DNA from: SMWC01 sp045561055
GTDB lineage: Bacteria; Pseudomonadota; Gammaproteobacteria; Steroidobacterales; Rariloculaceae
DNA length: 64,000 bases
Assembly (NCBI GenBank): GCA_045561055.1
Contig: JBJKYL010000017.1
Coordinates: 1-64,000, forward strand
Direction of reading: 5' to 3'
The notes below the pieces were generated by a model. It had not been told where the DNA came from and ran no database searches. It was given only the letters and a program-made list of their open reading frames with translations. A program made the position numbers and the translations under genes. This document shows positions 25,129 through 33,601 of the stretch, one piece after another; within the stretch, counting starts at the first letter, position 1; the number at the start of each line of letters is the position of its first letter.

Positions 25129-26253
25129 TTAGCTACTACCTAGCATTCTAAACACCTCTTCGCCTATTGCGAGTGAAGATGTAAGGCCGGGAGATTCAAT
25201 TCCGAATAAATTTATTAAGCCGTCAACTCCATGCTTGTTAGGGCCCTGAATTATGAAATCTCCTGGCGCTTCGCCCGGTCCAACTATTTTTGGCCGAACA
25301 CCAGCGTATCCTGGGCCCAGCGATCCCTCGGGGATGGTAGGCCAGTATTGTCGAATAGCTTCGTAAAATAGTTCCTCTAGCTCAGTATTTACCTCATAGT
25401 CGATTTCTTCGATCCACTCCTGATTAGGACCGAAGCGAGCCTGCCCTCTAATATCTAGCGTACTGTGAATACCGAGCCAGGCTCCGTCAGGCATAGGGTA
25501 GACAAGATGCGTGAACGGACTTTTTTGCTGTAGAATGAAGTAAGTCCCTTTTGCATAGTGAGTTCTAGGGACGTGTTGTGTACCTAGTCCGCTAATTGAA
25601 TTAGCGAGTTGTGTTGCCCGAAGCCCCGCCGCGTTGACAATAGTATTTGCCCGAATGGTTAGCTCTTTTCCTTGGTTCACGACCTTCAGATTAATACCGT
25701 CGTCTTCTATTCTTCCGCCACGGCAATCGGAAAGGAACGCAATATTTCCGCCTGCAGCCTCGAGATCTCCTTGTAATGCGTGCATGAAACTGTGCGTATC
25801 GATAATTCCTGTTGACGGTGAGAAGGCAGCGGAGAGGCATCGAATTTCCGGTTCGAGTTTTACAGCTTCGGTGGCGGAAAGTTGTTCAAGATCGTTAACG
25901 CCATTAATTTTTCCTTGCGTGACGATTGCTGAAAGCTGCTTCTCCTGATGGTTATCCAAAGCAATCATGAGCTTGCCGCAACGGCGATAGGGAATTTTTT
26001 TCTCATCGCAGTAGCTATATAGGAGTTCTTTTCCGCGAACGCATAATCTTGCTTTGGCGCTATTCGTTGGATAGTAGATTCCGGCGTGAATGACCTCGGA
26101 GTTTCGGGAAGATGTTTCTTCTCCTATGTGCGCGTTATGCTCGAGAACGATCACGTCCCGTCCTGCCCGAGATAATTGGCGAGCAACGGCGAGGCCAATC
26201 ACGCCTGCACCGACGACTACAACATCTAGAAATTCGTCCATAGGTACAATCAT
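25129..26253 (-). CDS. L-2-hydroxyglutarate oxidase/dehydrogenase-like FAD protein
   Basis: A DAO-family flavoprotein. The FAD dinucleotide fold is DVVVVGAGVIGLAVARQLSR, followed by IGEETSSRNSEVIHAGIYYP, a stretch typical of the L2HGDH/LhgO group, and KARLCVRGK. C-terminal blocks GYAGVRPKIVGPG, DFIIQGPNKHGVDGLINLFG and IESPGLTSSLAIGEEV also match. 374 residues. Likely reaction: oxidation of L-2-hydroxyglutarate (a metabolic-error product) to 2-oxoglutarate, with electrons going to quinone or oxygen. The N-terminus could be ATG 26253 or ATG 26241. Single gene. Confidence 0.83.
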   Translation of the reverse strand: MIVPMDEFLDVVVVGAGVIGLAVARQLSRAGRDVIVLEHNAHIGEETSSRNSEVIHAGIYYPTNSAKARLCVRGKELLYSYCDEKKIPYRRCGKLMIALDNHQEKQLSAIVTQGKINGVNDLEQLSATEAVKLEPEIRCLSAAFSPSTGIIDTHSFMHALQGDLEAAGGNIAFLSDCRGGRIEDDGINLKVVNQGKELTIRANTIVNAAGLRATQLANSISGLGTQHVPRTHYAKGTYFILQQKSPFTHLVYPMPDGAWLGIHSTLDIRGQARFGPNQEWIEEIDYEVNTELEELFYEAIRQYWPTIPEGSLGPGYAGVRPKIVGPGEAPGDFIIQGPNKHGVDGLINLFGIESPGLTSSLAIGEEVFRMLGSS

Positions 26254-26324
26254 ACGCTGATGATTAGCACTCCCGTATAATCTATCTTAAGCGAAAAGGA
26301 TGGATGGAACACTAGAGAGAAGCA

Positions 26325-26444
26325 TTGATAGATAGTAATGAAGAAGAATTAGTGGACCAGTTCCGGTTTGGTAAGCTGGTTTTGGTTAAGCTTAGCCGCG
26401 GTCGCCTGTATCAGAAGTCCATTCTGTATGACATAGTACTGTGA
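26325..26444 (+). CDS. Possible 39-residue small ORF coupled to the EamA permease gene
   Basis: From TTG 26325 a short frame reads MIDSNEEELVDQFRFGKLVL, then VKLSRGRLYQKSILYDIVL, and ends with TGA at 26442-26444. That stop overlaps the GTG start of the EamA gene (GTGA at 26441-26444), the arrangement used for translational coupling. An in-frame TAG just upstream means it is not the 3' end of a longer gene. The start is weak (TTG, only GAGAGAAG ahead of it). It may be a leader ORF or a real small protein. I do not recognise it. Confidence 0.4.
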   Translation: MIDSNEEELVDQFRFGKLVLVKLSRGRLYQKSILYDIVL

Positions 26445-27334
26445 TATCCCATTCGACTGCCTATGTGCTGCTGACAATTAACATGGCTATCTGGGGTAGC
26501 TCACTTGTCATAGCGCGTGCTGCCCACGAAATAGTGCCGCCCGTGGCGCTGACGTTTTGGCGATGGGTCGTCGCTATCGTTGTGCTCCTACCATTAGTCT
26601 GGCGCGAGCTACCCGGATCACTAACATATCTGCGGAAAAATAGGCGTAGGCTACTAATAATCTGCGAATACATGGTCGTCGGGACCACTTTCTCGGTTAT
26701 TTCTGTCAACTACACTACTGCCATCAATGCGAGTCTTATAAATGGTAGTCAGCCAATCGCAACAGCTTTCGTCGCGTTTCTTGTTGTTCGCGAGAGACTA
26801 TCTCTAGTAGCGGGACTTGGCATTCTTATAGCGTTCTCCGGAGTGCTCGTCATGATTTCTCAAGGCAGCTTAGAAATGATATTTGCGCTTGCGTTCAATA
26901 TTGGTGACCTCGTGATGTTGGTCGCCGTTGTAGCATGGGCTCTATACGCTGTGGAGTTACATCGCCAGCGAGAACATCTGAGTGGCACTGTATTCCTTTT
27001 TTACATAGCGGTTACTGGAATGATAACGGTATTGCCATTTTATATTACTGAGACGCTGTTTATTCGTGAGTTCGTTCCAAGTTGGAATGGCGTTGCCGCT
27101 ATTGTTTATGTCAGCCTTTTTGCGACAGTTTTAGCAGTATATCTATGGAATTTCGCTATTCGTTCTGTTGGTGCAACGCATGCGTCCATATTTCTTAATT
27201 TAATACCCGTATTCGGAGCGGCATTTGCTATGTATTTTCTTGGCGAGGATCTCTATGTTTTTCATATCATCGGTACTAGTCTCGTGTTTGCCGGTATTGT
27301 GATGACTGTTAGGGCACGTCTTAGAACCACCTGA
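26441..27334 (+). CDS. EamA/DMT-superfamily permease
   Basis: An inner-membrane transporter of the drug/metabolite superfamily with about ten transmembrane helices arranged as two EamA repeats. The first is AYVLLTINMAIWGSSLVIAR to about residue 140, the second from NIGDLVMLVAVVAWALYAVE onward. Typical elements: VALTFWRWVVA and, near the end, ATHASIFLNLIPVFGAAFAM followed by FLGE. 297 residues. Such proteins usually export or import amino acids, nucleotides or small metabolites; the substrate cannot be told. It starts with GTG 26441 in overlap with the stop of a 39-codon ORF. Confidence 0.85.
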   Translation: MISHSTAYVLLTINMAIWGSSLVIARAAHEIVPPVALTFWRWVVAIVVLLPLVWRELPGSLTYLRKNRRRLLIICEYMVVGTTFSVISVNYTTAINASLINGSQPIATAFVAFLVVRERLSLVAGLGILIAFSGVLVMISQGSLEMIFALAFNIGDLVMLVAVVAWALYAVELHRQREHLSGTVFLFYIAVTGMITVLPFYITETLFIREFVPSWNGVAAIVYVSLFATVLAVYLWNFAIRSVGATHASIFLNLIPVFGAAFAMYFLGEDLYVFHIIGTSLVFAGIVMTVRARLRTT

Positions 27335-27473
27335 GCCCACGTTTTTTGTTGCATTGGCAGATCTATAGAAATAGGAGTTAAAAGCAACATTTCTTATAGT
27401 TGCATTCTCCAGTAGCAGATGTGGCAATTAGGTTGACAGTTAACTGAGCCACGGCGTCTCGCACTGGTATACA

Positions 27474-27848
27474 CTAACTCATCGCTATCCCGCCGCTAGG
27501 ATTACCGTCGCTGCTCGGTACGATAATCGACGATGCGGATTCGCGGCGCATTTCTTCAAGACGTTCCATCGCTTCTGCTAGAGCGATTTGCGCGTTTTCC
27601 CCAAATTTTTCCACGGCGTCGTTTAACGAAGATGCTTGGATCTCGAAACTTAGCGGTAACGTTCCTGCCGGCGTTAAGATCTGAGTCTGGCCCACATAGA
27701 TCTCCTGGCGATTATCGTCAGGTTTACCGTCTGGAGCGACCGGTATTAGTCGTTGCAGACTGCCTACGCGGCGGTCAGTGAATGTTTCCTCTCGCCAGAG
27801 ACTGTCAGCCTCCATCTTAATTTCTGGTTGCTGTGGGTCATTTATCAT
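27474..27848 (-). CDS. Conserved small cytoplasmic protein, function unknown
   Basis: A 124-residue soluble protein (LWREETFTDRRVGSLQRLIP, then IYVGQTQILTPAGTLPLSFE, then SLNDAVEKFGENAQIALAEA, then MERLEEMRRESASSIIVPS). The central segment is beta-rich and the last third a charged amphipathic helix ending in a Gly/Ser tail. I recall similar unnamed proteins in gammaproteobacteria, so it is probably real; no function is known to me. It is convergent with the EamA gene. Confidence 0.65.
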   Translation of the reverse strand: MINDPQQPEIKMEADSLWREETFTDRRVGSLQRLIPVAPDGKPDDNRQEIYVGQTQILTPAGTLPLSFEIQASSLNDAVEKFGENAQIALAEAMERLEEMRRESASSIIVPSSDGNPSGGIAMS

Positions 27849-28123
27849 AGTTTCTTTTCCTTACGCTGTTATAACGACTCTGAGTGTTTGGATAGTAGGC
27901 TAACATTACTTACTCCGGCTGCGTAGCGGTCGCCAACCCACTTACGTGTGATTGGTGAGTTGGCCAACAGCATTGATCCTGAGCAGATACGAGCGAATAT
28001 GTCTTTTTTATAAAGCTCTTAGCTGAATTGAGTAGAATGTTTTTGGCGAATTCATCGACCCTTTTTTGTTGTCGACGCCGATTCTCCTTGCGATCGTGGT
28101 AGGGAGGTGCAAGTTGTCCAAAG

Positions 28124-28468
28124 TTAGCGAATCCGCGACAATGCTTCCCTGGTTTCACGCTGTGTATCAGTCGCTTCCCGTTTCGCTATATCTACCTGCC
28201 TGTTGAGATCATGTATGGTCTGTCTCAAGTTGTTAATTTCTCGCTCAAGCGAATCGATTCTAAACTGTACTGTTAAATCCGATTTTGATATGCCAAGCGA
28301 GTTATCGCTTACAACTGCTTGGCTATTAAACCGGCTATCGAGCATAGTGAGTTGTTACTCCATCATGTCGAGTCGTTCATCGACAGCCACCGATTTATCG
28401 GAGGTTTGACTATAGCCGATTGCGAAAATGCAGAGTCCAGACGTGAATAGCAAATACTTGTGGATCAT
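28124..28468 (-). pseudogene. Exported coiled-coil protein gene interrupted by TAA
   Basis: ATG 28468 follows GGAG eight bases upstream and opens MIHKYLLFTSGLCIFAIGYS as a signal peptide, then SDKSVAVDERLDMME. TAA at 28355-28357 interrupts. The same frame continues QLTMLDSRFNSQAVVSDNSL, then a heptad-patterned helix (QFRIDSLEREINNLRQTIHD, LNRQVDIAKREATDTQRETR) to a final TAA at 28124. The stop could come from CAA or GAA by one change. The two parts together form a normal small periplasmic coiled-coil protein. If the second ATG (28345) were used, the product would lack its export signal. Confidence 0.65.
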
Positions 28469-28621
28469 TCTATTGCTCCATAAGGCAGAATTACTAAGCA
28501 ATACCTATGCTGCCCGTGATGCTAGCATACCGATCGCTTTATGGGTTCTGTTTGCGTCTAAGCGCTGGAACAGCTAGGTTTCAGGTACGAGATGAGTCCG
28601 ATTAAGTTGCGGGAGTTTCAT

Positions 28622-29911
28622 ATGACATTCACACAGAGAATTCTTATCGCAATGGGTGCTGGCATCGTTGTTGGTATCTTTCTGAGTGTCTATGGATCAA
28701 ATTTTCAAGGTGCTAGTGACTTCCTCGTCGATGGGGTTTTCTATGTTGCCGGCTCTATTTTTATATCTTTGCTTAGACTTATGGTCGTTCCATTGGTGCT
28801 AGTGTCTCTAGTCTGCGGTGTCACCTCATTAGGTGATCTAAGAGCGCTCGGGCGGATCGGTGGTAAGACTCTTGGTCTATACCTTTGTACTACGGCGGTG
28901 GCGATTACTATCGCGTTAACAATTGCTACCGTTTTTTCACCAGGTGGCGGTTTCGAACTAGCAGGTGAGGAGTATAACTATGAGGCGAGCGTAGCTCCGC
29001 CTCTGACGGAAGTAATCATAGGAATGGTTCCGGACAACCCTATCCGGGCGATGGCTGATAGTCAGATGTTGCAGATCATTCTTTTCGCTCTGTTGTTCGG
29101 ATTCGCTATTACTGCGATAGGTGATCGTGGTAAGCGTATCGCAGATATTTTCTCCGATCTGAACGAAGTTATCTTGACGATGGTTATGTTCGTTATCAAG
29201 GTGGCGCCGCTCGGCGTTTTCGCCCTCATATCCCGTACCTTTGCGACACAAGGAATAGATATTTTCCGGCCGCTGTTGGGTTATTGCATCGTTGTTGTAA
29301 TAGGGTTGCTACTACATCTGGTGTTCACATATGGCTTGCTATTACGAGCCACTGGGCTTGGCTTTATAAGGTTTTTATCTCAGATGCGTGCGCCAATGTC
29401 GTTCGCCTTCAGTACCTCTTCGTCCAGCGCTACGATACCAGTCACTCTCAATACAGTGGAGGCACGGTTCGGCGTGAAAAAGTCCATCGCGTCTTTCACA
29501 GTTCCCCTCGGCGCCACTATTAACATGGATGGTACCGCTATCATGCAGGGAGCAGCGACTGTGTTCATTGCGAATGTCTATGGTATCGACTTGTTATTTT
29601 CCGATTATCTCACGGTGATTTTGACGGCAACACTTGCGTCGATTGGCACAGCGGCAGTACCGAGCGCGGGCTTGATTATGTTAGCCATGGTACTTTCTCA
29701 GGTTGGCTTGCCTGTTGAAGGTATTGCACTAATTATTGGTATTGACCGGATCTTAGACATGCTACGCACCGCTGTTAACGTTGCGGGTGATGCTGCCGTT
29801 ACGTGTTTCATCGCACGTACCGAGGGCGCTTTGGATAAAGATGTTTTCTCGAGATCTAAGGGTAGGCCTGACTTGGGTTCGCAGCGTGAATCGGTGACAA
29901 GTGGTGGTTAG
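28622..29911 (+). CDS. Dicarboxylate/amino acid:cation symporter (DAACS/SDF family)
   Basis: Inner-membrane uptake of glutamate, aspartate or C4-dicarboxylates with Na+ or H+. The fold is recognised by FISLLRLMVVPLVLVSLVCG, the serine-rich hairpin SFAFSTSSSSATIPVTLN, the TINMDGTAIMQG motif with the NMDGT cation site, and GIDRILDMLRTAVNVAGDA with the substrate-binding residues. About 430 residues; eight helices plus two re-entrant loops expected. ATG 28622 is chosen because GGGAG lies six bases before it; the frame is open ten codons further upstream. proC follows after 15 nt, probably in the same transcript. Confidence 0.9.
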   Translation: MTFTQRILIAMGAGIVVGIFLSVYGSNFQGASDFLVDGVFYVAGSIFISLLRLMVVPLVLVSLVCGVTSLGDLRALGRIGGKTLGLYLCTTAVAITIALTIATVFSPGGGFELAGEEYNYEASVAPPLTEVIIGMVPDNPIRAMADSQMLQIILFALLFGFAITAIGDRGKRIADIFSDLNEVILTMVMFVIKVAPLGVFALISRTFATQGIDIFRPLLGYCIVVVIGLLLHLVFTYGLLLRATGLGFIRFLSQMRAPMSFAFSTSSSSATIPVTLNTVEARFGVKKSIASFTVPLGATINMDGTAIMQGAATVFIANVYGIDLLFSDYLTVILTATLASIGTAAVPSAGLIMLAMVLSQVGLPVEGIALIIGIDRILDMLRTAVNVAGDAAVTCFIARTEGALDKDVFSRSKGRPDLGSQRESVTSGG

Positions 29912-29926
29912 ATTTGTGGAAAATCG

Positions 29927-30736
29927 ATGAGTAACGAAAAAAACATATTGTTAGTCGGTTGCGGCAATATGGGCCAGGCCCTCCTGAAGGGATGGTTGGC
30001 TGATGGCCGCGCTCTTAAAAGAATTCAGGTTATTGACCCAAGTCCTGAAGCTGTTGAAGTAGGTTGTGACCTAGGTGTGAGGTTTATAGATAGTCCTGCG
30101 ATGACCAATATGCCAATTGATATCGTCATTTTGGCAGTTAAGCCGCAGCATCTTGAAACTGTGCTACCAATATATCGTGACCTGACTGACTCGGGTACGC
30201 TAGTTTTAACGATCGCTGCAGGAAAGCCGATCAAATTCTACGAGCAAATTCTGAGGGGTACGCCCGCGATCGTTCGCGGTATGCCGAATACTCCCGCGGC
30301 GATAGGTGAGGGAATGACTGTCTTGTCAGCGAATGCCGAAGTGACAGTCGAGCAGCGCAGGCTCTGCGAATCGCTTATGGGTGCTGTTGGTGATATCGCG
30401 TGGTTGGGAGATGAAGGGCTGATGGATGTCGTGACCGCGATATCGGGAAGTGGGCCTGCGTATACCTTTCTGTTAATAGAATGCTTGACCGATGCCGCTC
30501 TAGCTTTGGGACTAGACAAAAAACTAGCGCAGCAGTTGGCTGAGAAAACAGTATCGGGTTCGGGTACTTACGCGCTTAAGTCTGATCTGGCTTCAACTGA
30601 GCTCCGGAAAAGAGTGACTAGCCCAGGTGGAACAACTGAGGCAGCGCTCGAAGTTCTTATGAATCAGGATGCGCTCGCTGAGCTTATACAGACGGCCGTG
30701 CAGGCCGCAAGTGAACGTGGTCGGAGACTCGCCTGA
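29927..30736 (+). CDS. proC: Pyrroline-5-carboxylate reductase
   Basis: Last step of proline synthesis: reduction of pyrroline-5-carboxylate with NAD(P)H. The N-terminal Rossmann motif is LLVGCGNMGQALLKGW; AVKPQHLETV and GMPNTPAAIGEGMT are conserved; the C-terminal dimerisation/active-site domain has AISGSGPAYTFLLIE and LRKRVTSPGGTTEAAL. 269 residues, complete. It starts 15 nt after the symporter and ends with TGA. The next gene (nadC) is convergent. Confidence 0.96.
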   Translation: MSNEKNILLVGCGNMGQALLKGWLADGRALKRIQVIDPSPEAVEVGCDLGVRFIDSPAMTNMPIDIVILAVKPQHLETVLPIYRDLTDSGTLVLTIAAGKPIKFYEQILRGTPAIVRGMPNTPAAIGEGMTVLSANAEVTVEQRRLCESLMGAVGDIAWLGDEGLMDVVTAISGSGPAYTFLLIECLTDAALALGLDKKLAQQLAEKTVSGSGTYALKSDLASTELRKRVTSPGGTTEAALEVLMNQDALAELIQTAVQAASERGRRLA

Positions 30737-30890
30737 GCTATCGTCTTGCTCCGTCCTTTAATCTTATCTAGCAGTTATAAATAGCGCGATAGCGAAAGAT
30801 GGTTTCGTAATATGCGGATCGAGAAATAGGAAAATGAACGGTGCGCGCGTATTAAAGCTCACAGAGAACGTGTTAGATCTTAAGTCTCCG

Positions 30891-31745
30891 CTATATGAAT
30901 CGCAGCGAGAAATCGGTGGCAACTATGTTCTTCGTCAGGGCTCCAGCTGAGATGAAGTCGACACCGATCTTAGCGAGGGAAGGTATTCCTTCAAGCTCAA
31001 TTCTACCAGAAGCCTCTAGATCTTTGCGCGTGCCCTCGTGCGCATCACGAAGTGAAACGGCTTGTCGAACGGATGCAAGAGAAAAGTTATCAAGCAATAT
31101 TCGGTCTATATCAGTGTCCAACACCTTATGTAATTGATTCAGCGTTTCTACCTCTATTTCGATCAATGTGTTAGGTGACCGCCGCCTGGCTGATTCTACG
31201 GCTGATTTGATACTGCCGGCTGCGGCGATATGATTTTCTTTGATTAGTATGGCATCGTAGAGGCCTAGTCGGTGATTTTCTCCACCGCCGCAGCGAACAG
31301 CGTATTTTTGAGCTAGTCGGAGGCCTGGGATTGTCTTTCGGGTATCGAGAATTCGGGTCTTCGTGCCTGCAACTGCTGCTACATAGTTTCGTGTTGTAGT
31401 TGCGGTTCCAGATAGCGTCTGTAAAAAATTCAATGCAGTGCGTTCACCTGTGAGAATCGCACGGGCAGGACCGGTGATATCGCAAACTGTCTGAGATGTT
31501 GTTAATGCTGCACTGTCTTTGAAGTGCCAGGTTACGCTAATACGTTTATCGAGAAGGCGAAAGGTGGCGTCGAACCAAGCCTGGCCACACAGAACGGTGT
31601 CGCTCTGTACTGTTACCGTGGCGGCAGCGGTCGCATCCTCTGAAATTAGGTCGGCGGTCAGATCGCCCTTCCCTATATCTTCATCAAGGGCCCGCGCGAC
31701 GGACTCACCAATGTTTGGCGGTAAAGCAAGCGATTGCTGATCCAT
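30891..31745 (-). CDS. nadC: Nicotinate-nucleotide (quinolinate) pyrophosphorylase
   Basis: Converts quinolinate and PRPP to nicotinate mononucleotide in de novo NAD synthesis. Family blocks: ALDEDIGKGDLTADLI, LTGERTALNFLQTLSGTATT, ILDTRKTIPGLRLAQKYAVR, CGGGENHRLGLYDAILIKEN, IEIEVETLNQL and the barrel-closing GIPSLAKIGVDFISAGALT. 284 residues. No nadA or nadB is near. A rho-independent terminator separates it from the upstream puuD-like gene, so it should have its own promoter within about 30 bases plus the terminator region, or be expressed by read-through. Confidence 0.95.
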   Translation of the reverse strand: MDQQSLALPPNIGESVARALDEDIGKGDLTADLISEDATAAATVTVQSDTVLCGQAWFDATFRLLDKRISVTWHFKDSAALTTSQTVCDITGPARAILTGERTALNFLQTLSGTATTTRNYVAAVAGTKTRILDTRKTIPGLRLAQKYAVRCGGGENHRLGLYDAILIKENHIAAAGSIKSAVESARRRSPNTLIEIEVETLNQLHKVLDTDIDRILLDNFSLASVRQAVSLRDAHEGTRKDLEASGRIELEGIPSLAKIGVDFISAGALTKNIVATDFSLRFI

Positions 31746-31770
31746 ACCTGTGATGGTACGCCAATAAAGA

Positions 31771-31804
31771 GAGGCTCGGAAAGCTATATGCTATTCCGAG
31801 CCTC
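31771..31804 (-). terminator. Rho-independent terminator of the PuuD-like gene
   Basis: A perfect 11-bp inverted repeat, GAGGCTCGGAA (31771-31781) and TTCCGAGCCTC (31794-31804), with a 12-nt loop. On the minus strand it is followed by TCTTTATT. It lies 19 nt after the stop of the gene at 31823-32407. Confidence 0.8.
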
Positions 31805-31822
31805 AATCGAAAGGAAGCGAGC

Positions 31823-32407
31823 CTATATAATAAATCCACCATGGCCGAAGCCGACCATACTCATTAGCATCGGAATTGACAGTAGTGTATTAGTACGTGA
31901 CGCTAAAAACGCTACCCTCCGTGCTTTGGCAATTTCTTCGGTTGAAGCCTCGACGATACCCAGGATTTTCTTCTGGTTAGGCCAGATCAGGGCCCATACG
32001 TTGAAGAGCATGATCGTGCCAAGCCATGCGCCGACGCCAATTGTGAATCCACCGCCACTTAACATAAATGCGTCGCCTAGGATACCGAGATGCATGAGAT
32101 ATGCAGCGCCGGAGAGCCATGTAACTAAAGCTCCCCAGCGGAACCACCAAAGCGCGCGCGGTGCGACATATTTTGTGATTCCTGCTCCACCGGGTCCGCC
32201 AGCATCAGCTGCGGCCTCTGCTAAAGCCGGTACCTGGACGAAATTAAAGTAATATAGAAGCCCGATCCAGGTAATACCCGCCAGGACATGGATCCATACA
32301 AGTAAACTTGCTGCATTGAGCATGATGCCCGAGGTTATAAGTCCTAGCAGGACGGCTAGCACGATACCGCCAGTTATTGTGCCATTTACTGTATTCAGTG
32401 GATTCAT
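31823..32407 (-). CDS. PuuD-like (urate hydroxylase N-terminal domain) membrane protein
   Basis: A 194-residue polytopic protein with about four to five helices: ITGGIVLAVLLGLITSGIML, LLVWIHVLAGITWIGLLYYF, PRALWWFRWGALVTWLSGAA, WLGTIMLFNVWALIWPNQKK and the tail LSIPMLMSMVGFGHGG. His24-type pairs in the helices (WIHVLAG) suggest haem or metal ligation. The family is related to the membrane domain of the urate oxidase PuuD, but here the C-terminal cytochrome c domain is missing. Urate activity is therefore not implied. AGGA before the ATG supports the start. Confidence 0.72.
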   Translation of the reverse strand: MNPLNTVNGTITGGIVLAVLLGLITSGIMLNAASLLVWIHVLAGITWIGLLYYFNFVQVPALAEAAADAGGPGGAGITKYVAPRALWWFRWGALVTWLSGAAYLMHLGILGDAFMLSGGGFTIGVGAWLGTIMLFNVWALIWPNQKKILGIVEASTEEIAKARRVAFLASRTNTLLSIPMLMSMVGFGHGGFII

Positions 32408-32603
32408 TCGAGTTCCTCCGATGGATTATTCGAAAACGTTATTCACAGGCCGGTCAGGTGGCTTGCCCTAGCCGGATATCTCTAGAAGAATAGGGTAGGT
32501 ATAGCTAATATTCAATTATTCTTGGTTAGGGAGGGAGGCTAGCATCCACAAAATTGGTGTGTTTGATAGTATGCTACCAGTAACAACGGGAGGTCGAACC
32601 GAA

Positions 32604-32954
32604 ATGGAAGTCAATGAGCGTATTAAAAAACAACTGGAAAGCTACCCGGTGCTTCTCTATATGAAAGGCACGCCTGATTTTCCGCAGTGTGGTTTCTCAG
32701 CTCAGACCGTTGCCGCTCTTCGCGCCGTCGGAGCCGAATTTGCCTTCGTAAATATCTTCGAAGATCCTGAGGTTCGTGAGGGGCTCAAGGTTTTCTCTAA
32801 TTGGCCGACCTTCCCTCAGCTATATGTTAATGGCGAGTTGATCGGTGGTTGCGACATAGCACTCGAGTTATATGAGTCGGGTGAATTGAAGGAAATTGTT
32901 GCGAGCAGTTCGGAAGCGATGAACGAGTCGGACGAACAGAACGAACAGAACTAG
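32604..32954 (+). CDS. grxD: Monothiol glutaredoxin (Grx4 family)
   Basis: A CGFS-type glutaredoxin that carries or transfers [2Fe-2S] clusters with glutathione. Visible: VLLYMKGTPDFPQCGFSAQT with the CGFS active site, NWPTFPQLYVNGELIGGCDI with the cis-Pro and GG(C)D motif. 116 residues with an acidic tail (NESDEQNEQN). ATG 32604 follows GGGAGGT at a ten-base spacing; 15 codons upstream are open but not conserved. It converges with rnt and overlaps it by four bases. Confidence 0.93.
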   Translation: MEVNERIKKQLESYPVLLYMKGTPDFPQCGFSAQTVAALRAVGAEFAFVNIFEDPEVREGLKVFSNWPTFPQLYVNGELIGGCDIALELYESGELKEIVASSSEAMNESDEQNEQN

Positions 32955-33601
32955 GGTTCGAATACGTCGCGAAAGCGGTTCACAACATCACAGAATAGTA
33001 TAGCTGTCATCTCGGCGTCATACGCGGCTGAGTGCGCTTTGCTGTTATCCCAGCTATGCCCGGCGGCAGTGACTGCCCGGCTGAGGACTGTTTGTCCAAA
33101 CGCGACACCCGCGAGAGTAACCGTGTCGAAGCTTGAGAAGGGATGAAACGGGTTGCGTTTTATTCCTGTTCTTTTAACAGCCGCGTTAAGAAATTGTTGA
33201 TCGAAAAAGGCGTTGTGTCCTACAAGAATTGCGCGATTACAAGACTGTGCTTTTACTTCTGTACGTACTTCCTTGAATATTTTTCGCAAGGCTTCCTCTT
33301 CATTGATCGCAGGGCGCAGCGGATTAAATGGATCGATACCGGTCACTTCAAGAGATGCCGGTTCTAGCCCGGCCCCGGGAAAGGGTTTAACGTGATAACG
33401 AATGGTCTCGCGTGGCTTAAGGTTGCCGTCAGCACCGATTTGTAATAGTACAGCTGCAATTTCCAGTAGAGCATCGGTTGATGAATTGAATCCGCCGGTC
33501 TCCACATCGACAACGACAGGCAAAAAACCTCGAAACCGTCCCGCGATCTCGGAGTTTGGCCGGAAAAAGCTGGGGTTTTCGGTTTGCGAGGTTTGACTCA
33601 T
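32951..33601 (-). CDS. rnt: Ribonuclease T
   Basis: A 3'-5' exoribonuclease that trims tRNA, 5S and 23S rRNA 3' ends. A DEDDh exonuclease: VVDVETGGFNS carries the first Asp and Glu, VGHNAFFDQQFLN the second Asp, and HSAAYDAEMTAILF the His and last Asp. 216 residues, normal length; GIDPFNPLR and FDTVTLAGVAFGQTVLSRA are RNase T blocks. It starts within the stop of the M17 aminopeptidase gene (ATGA at 33598-33601), so the two are translated together. Confidence 0.94.
   Translation of the reverse strand: MSQTSQTENPSFFRPNSEIAGRFRGFLPVVVDVETGGFNSSTDALLEIAAVLLQIGADGNLKPRETIRYHVKPFPGAGLEPASLEVTGIDPFNPLRPAINEEEALRKIFKEVRTEVKAQSCNRAILVGHNAFFDQQFLNAAVKRTGIKRNPFHPFSSFDTVTLAGVAFGQTVLSRAVTAAGHSWDNSKAHSAAYDAEMTAILFCDVVNRFRDVFEP

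Noticed and set aside
27910..28158. 82-codon minus-strand frame next to the coiled-coil relic
   Set aside because: No motif, no ribosome binding site, odd composition, and it overlaps the end of the coiled-coil frame.
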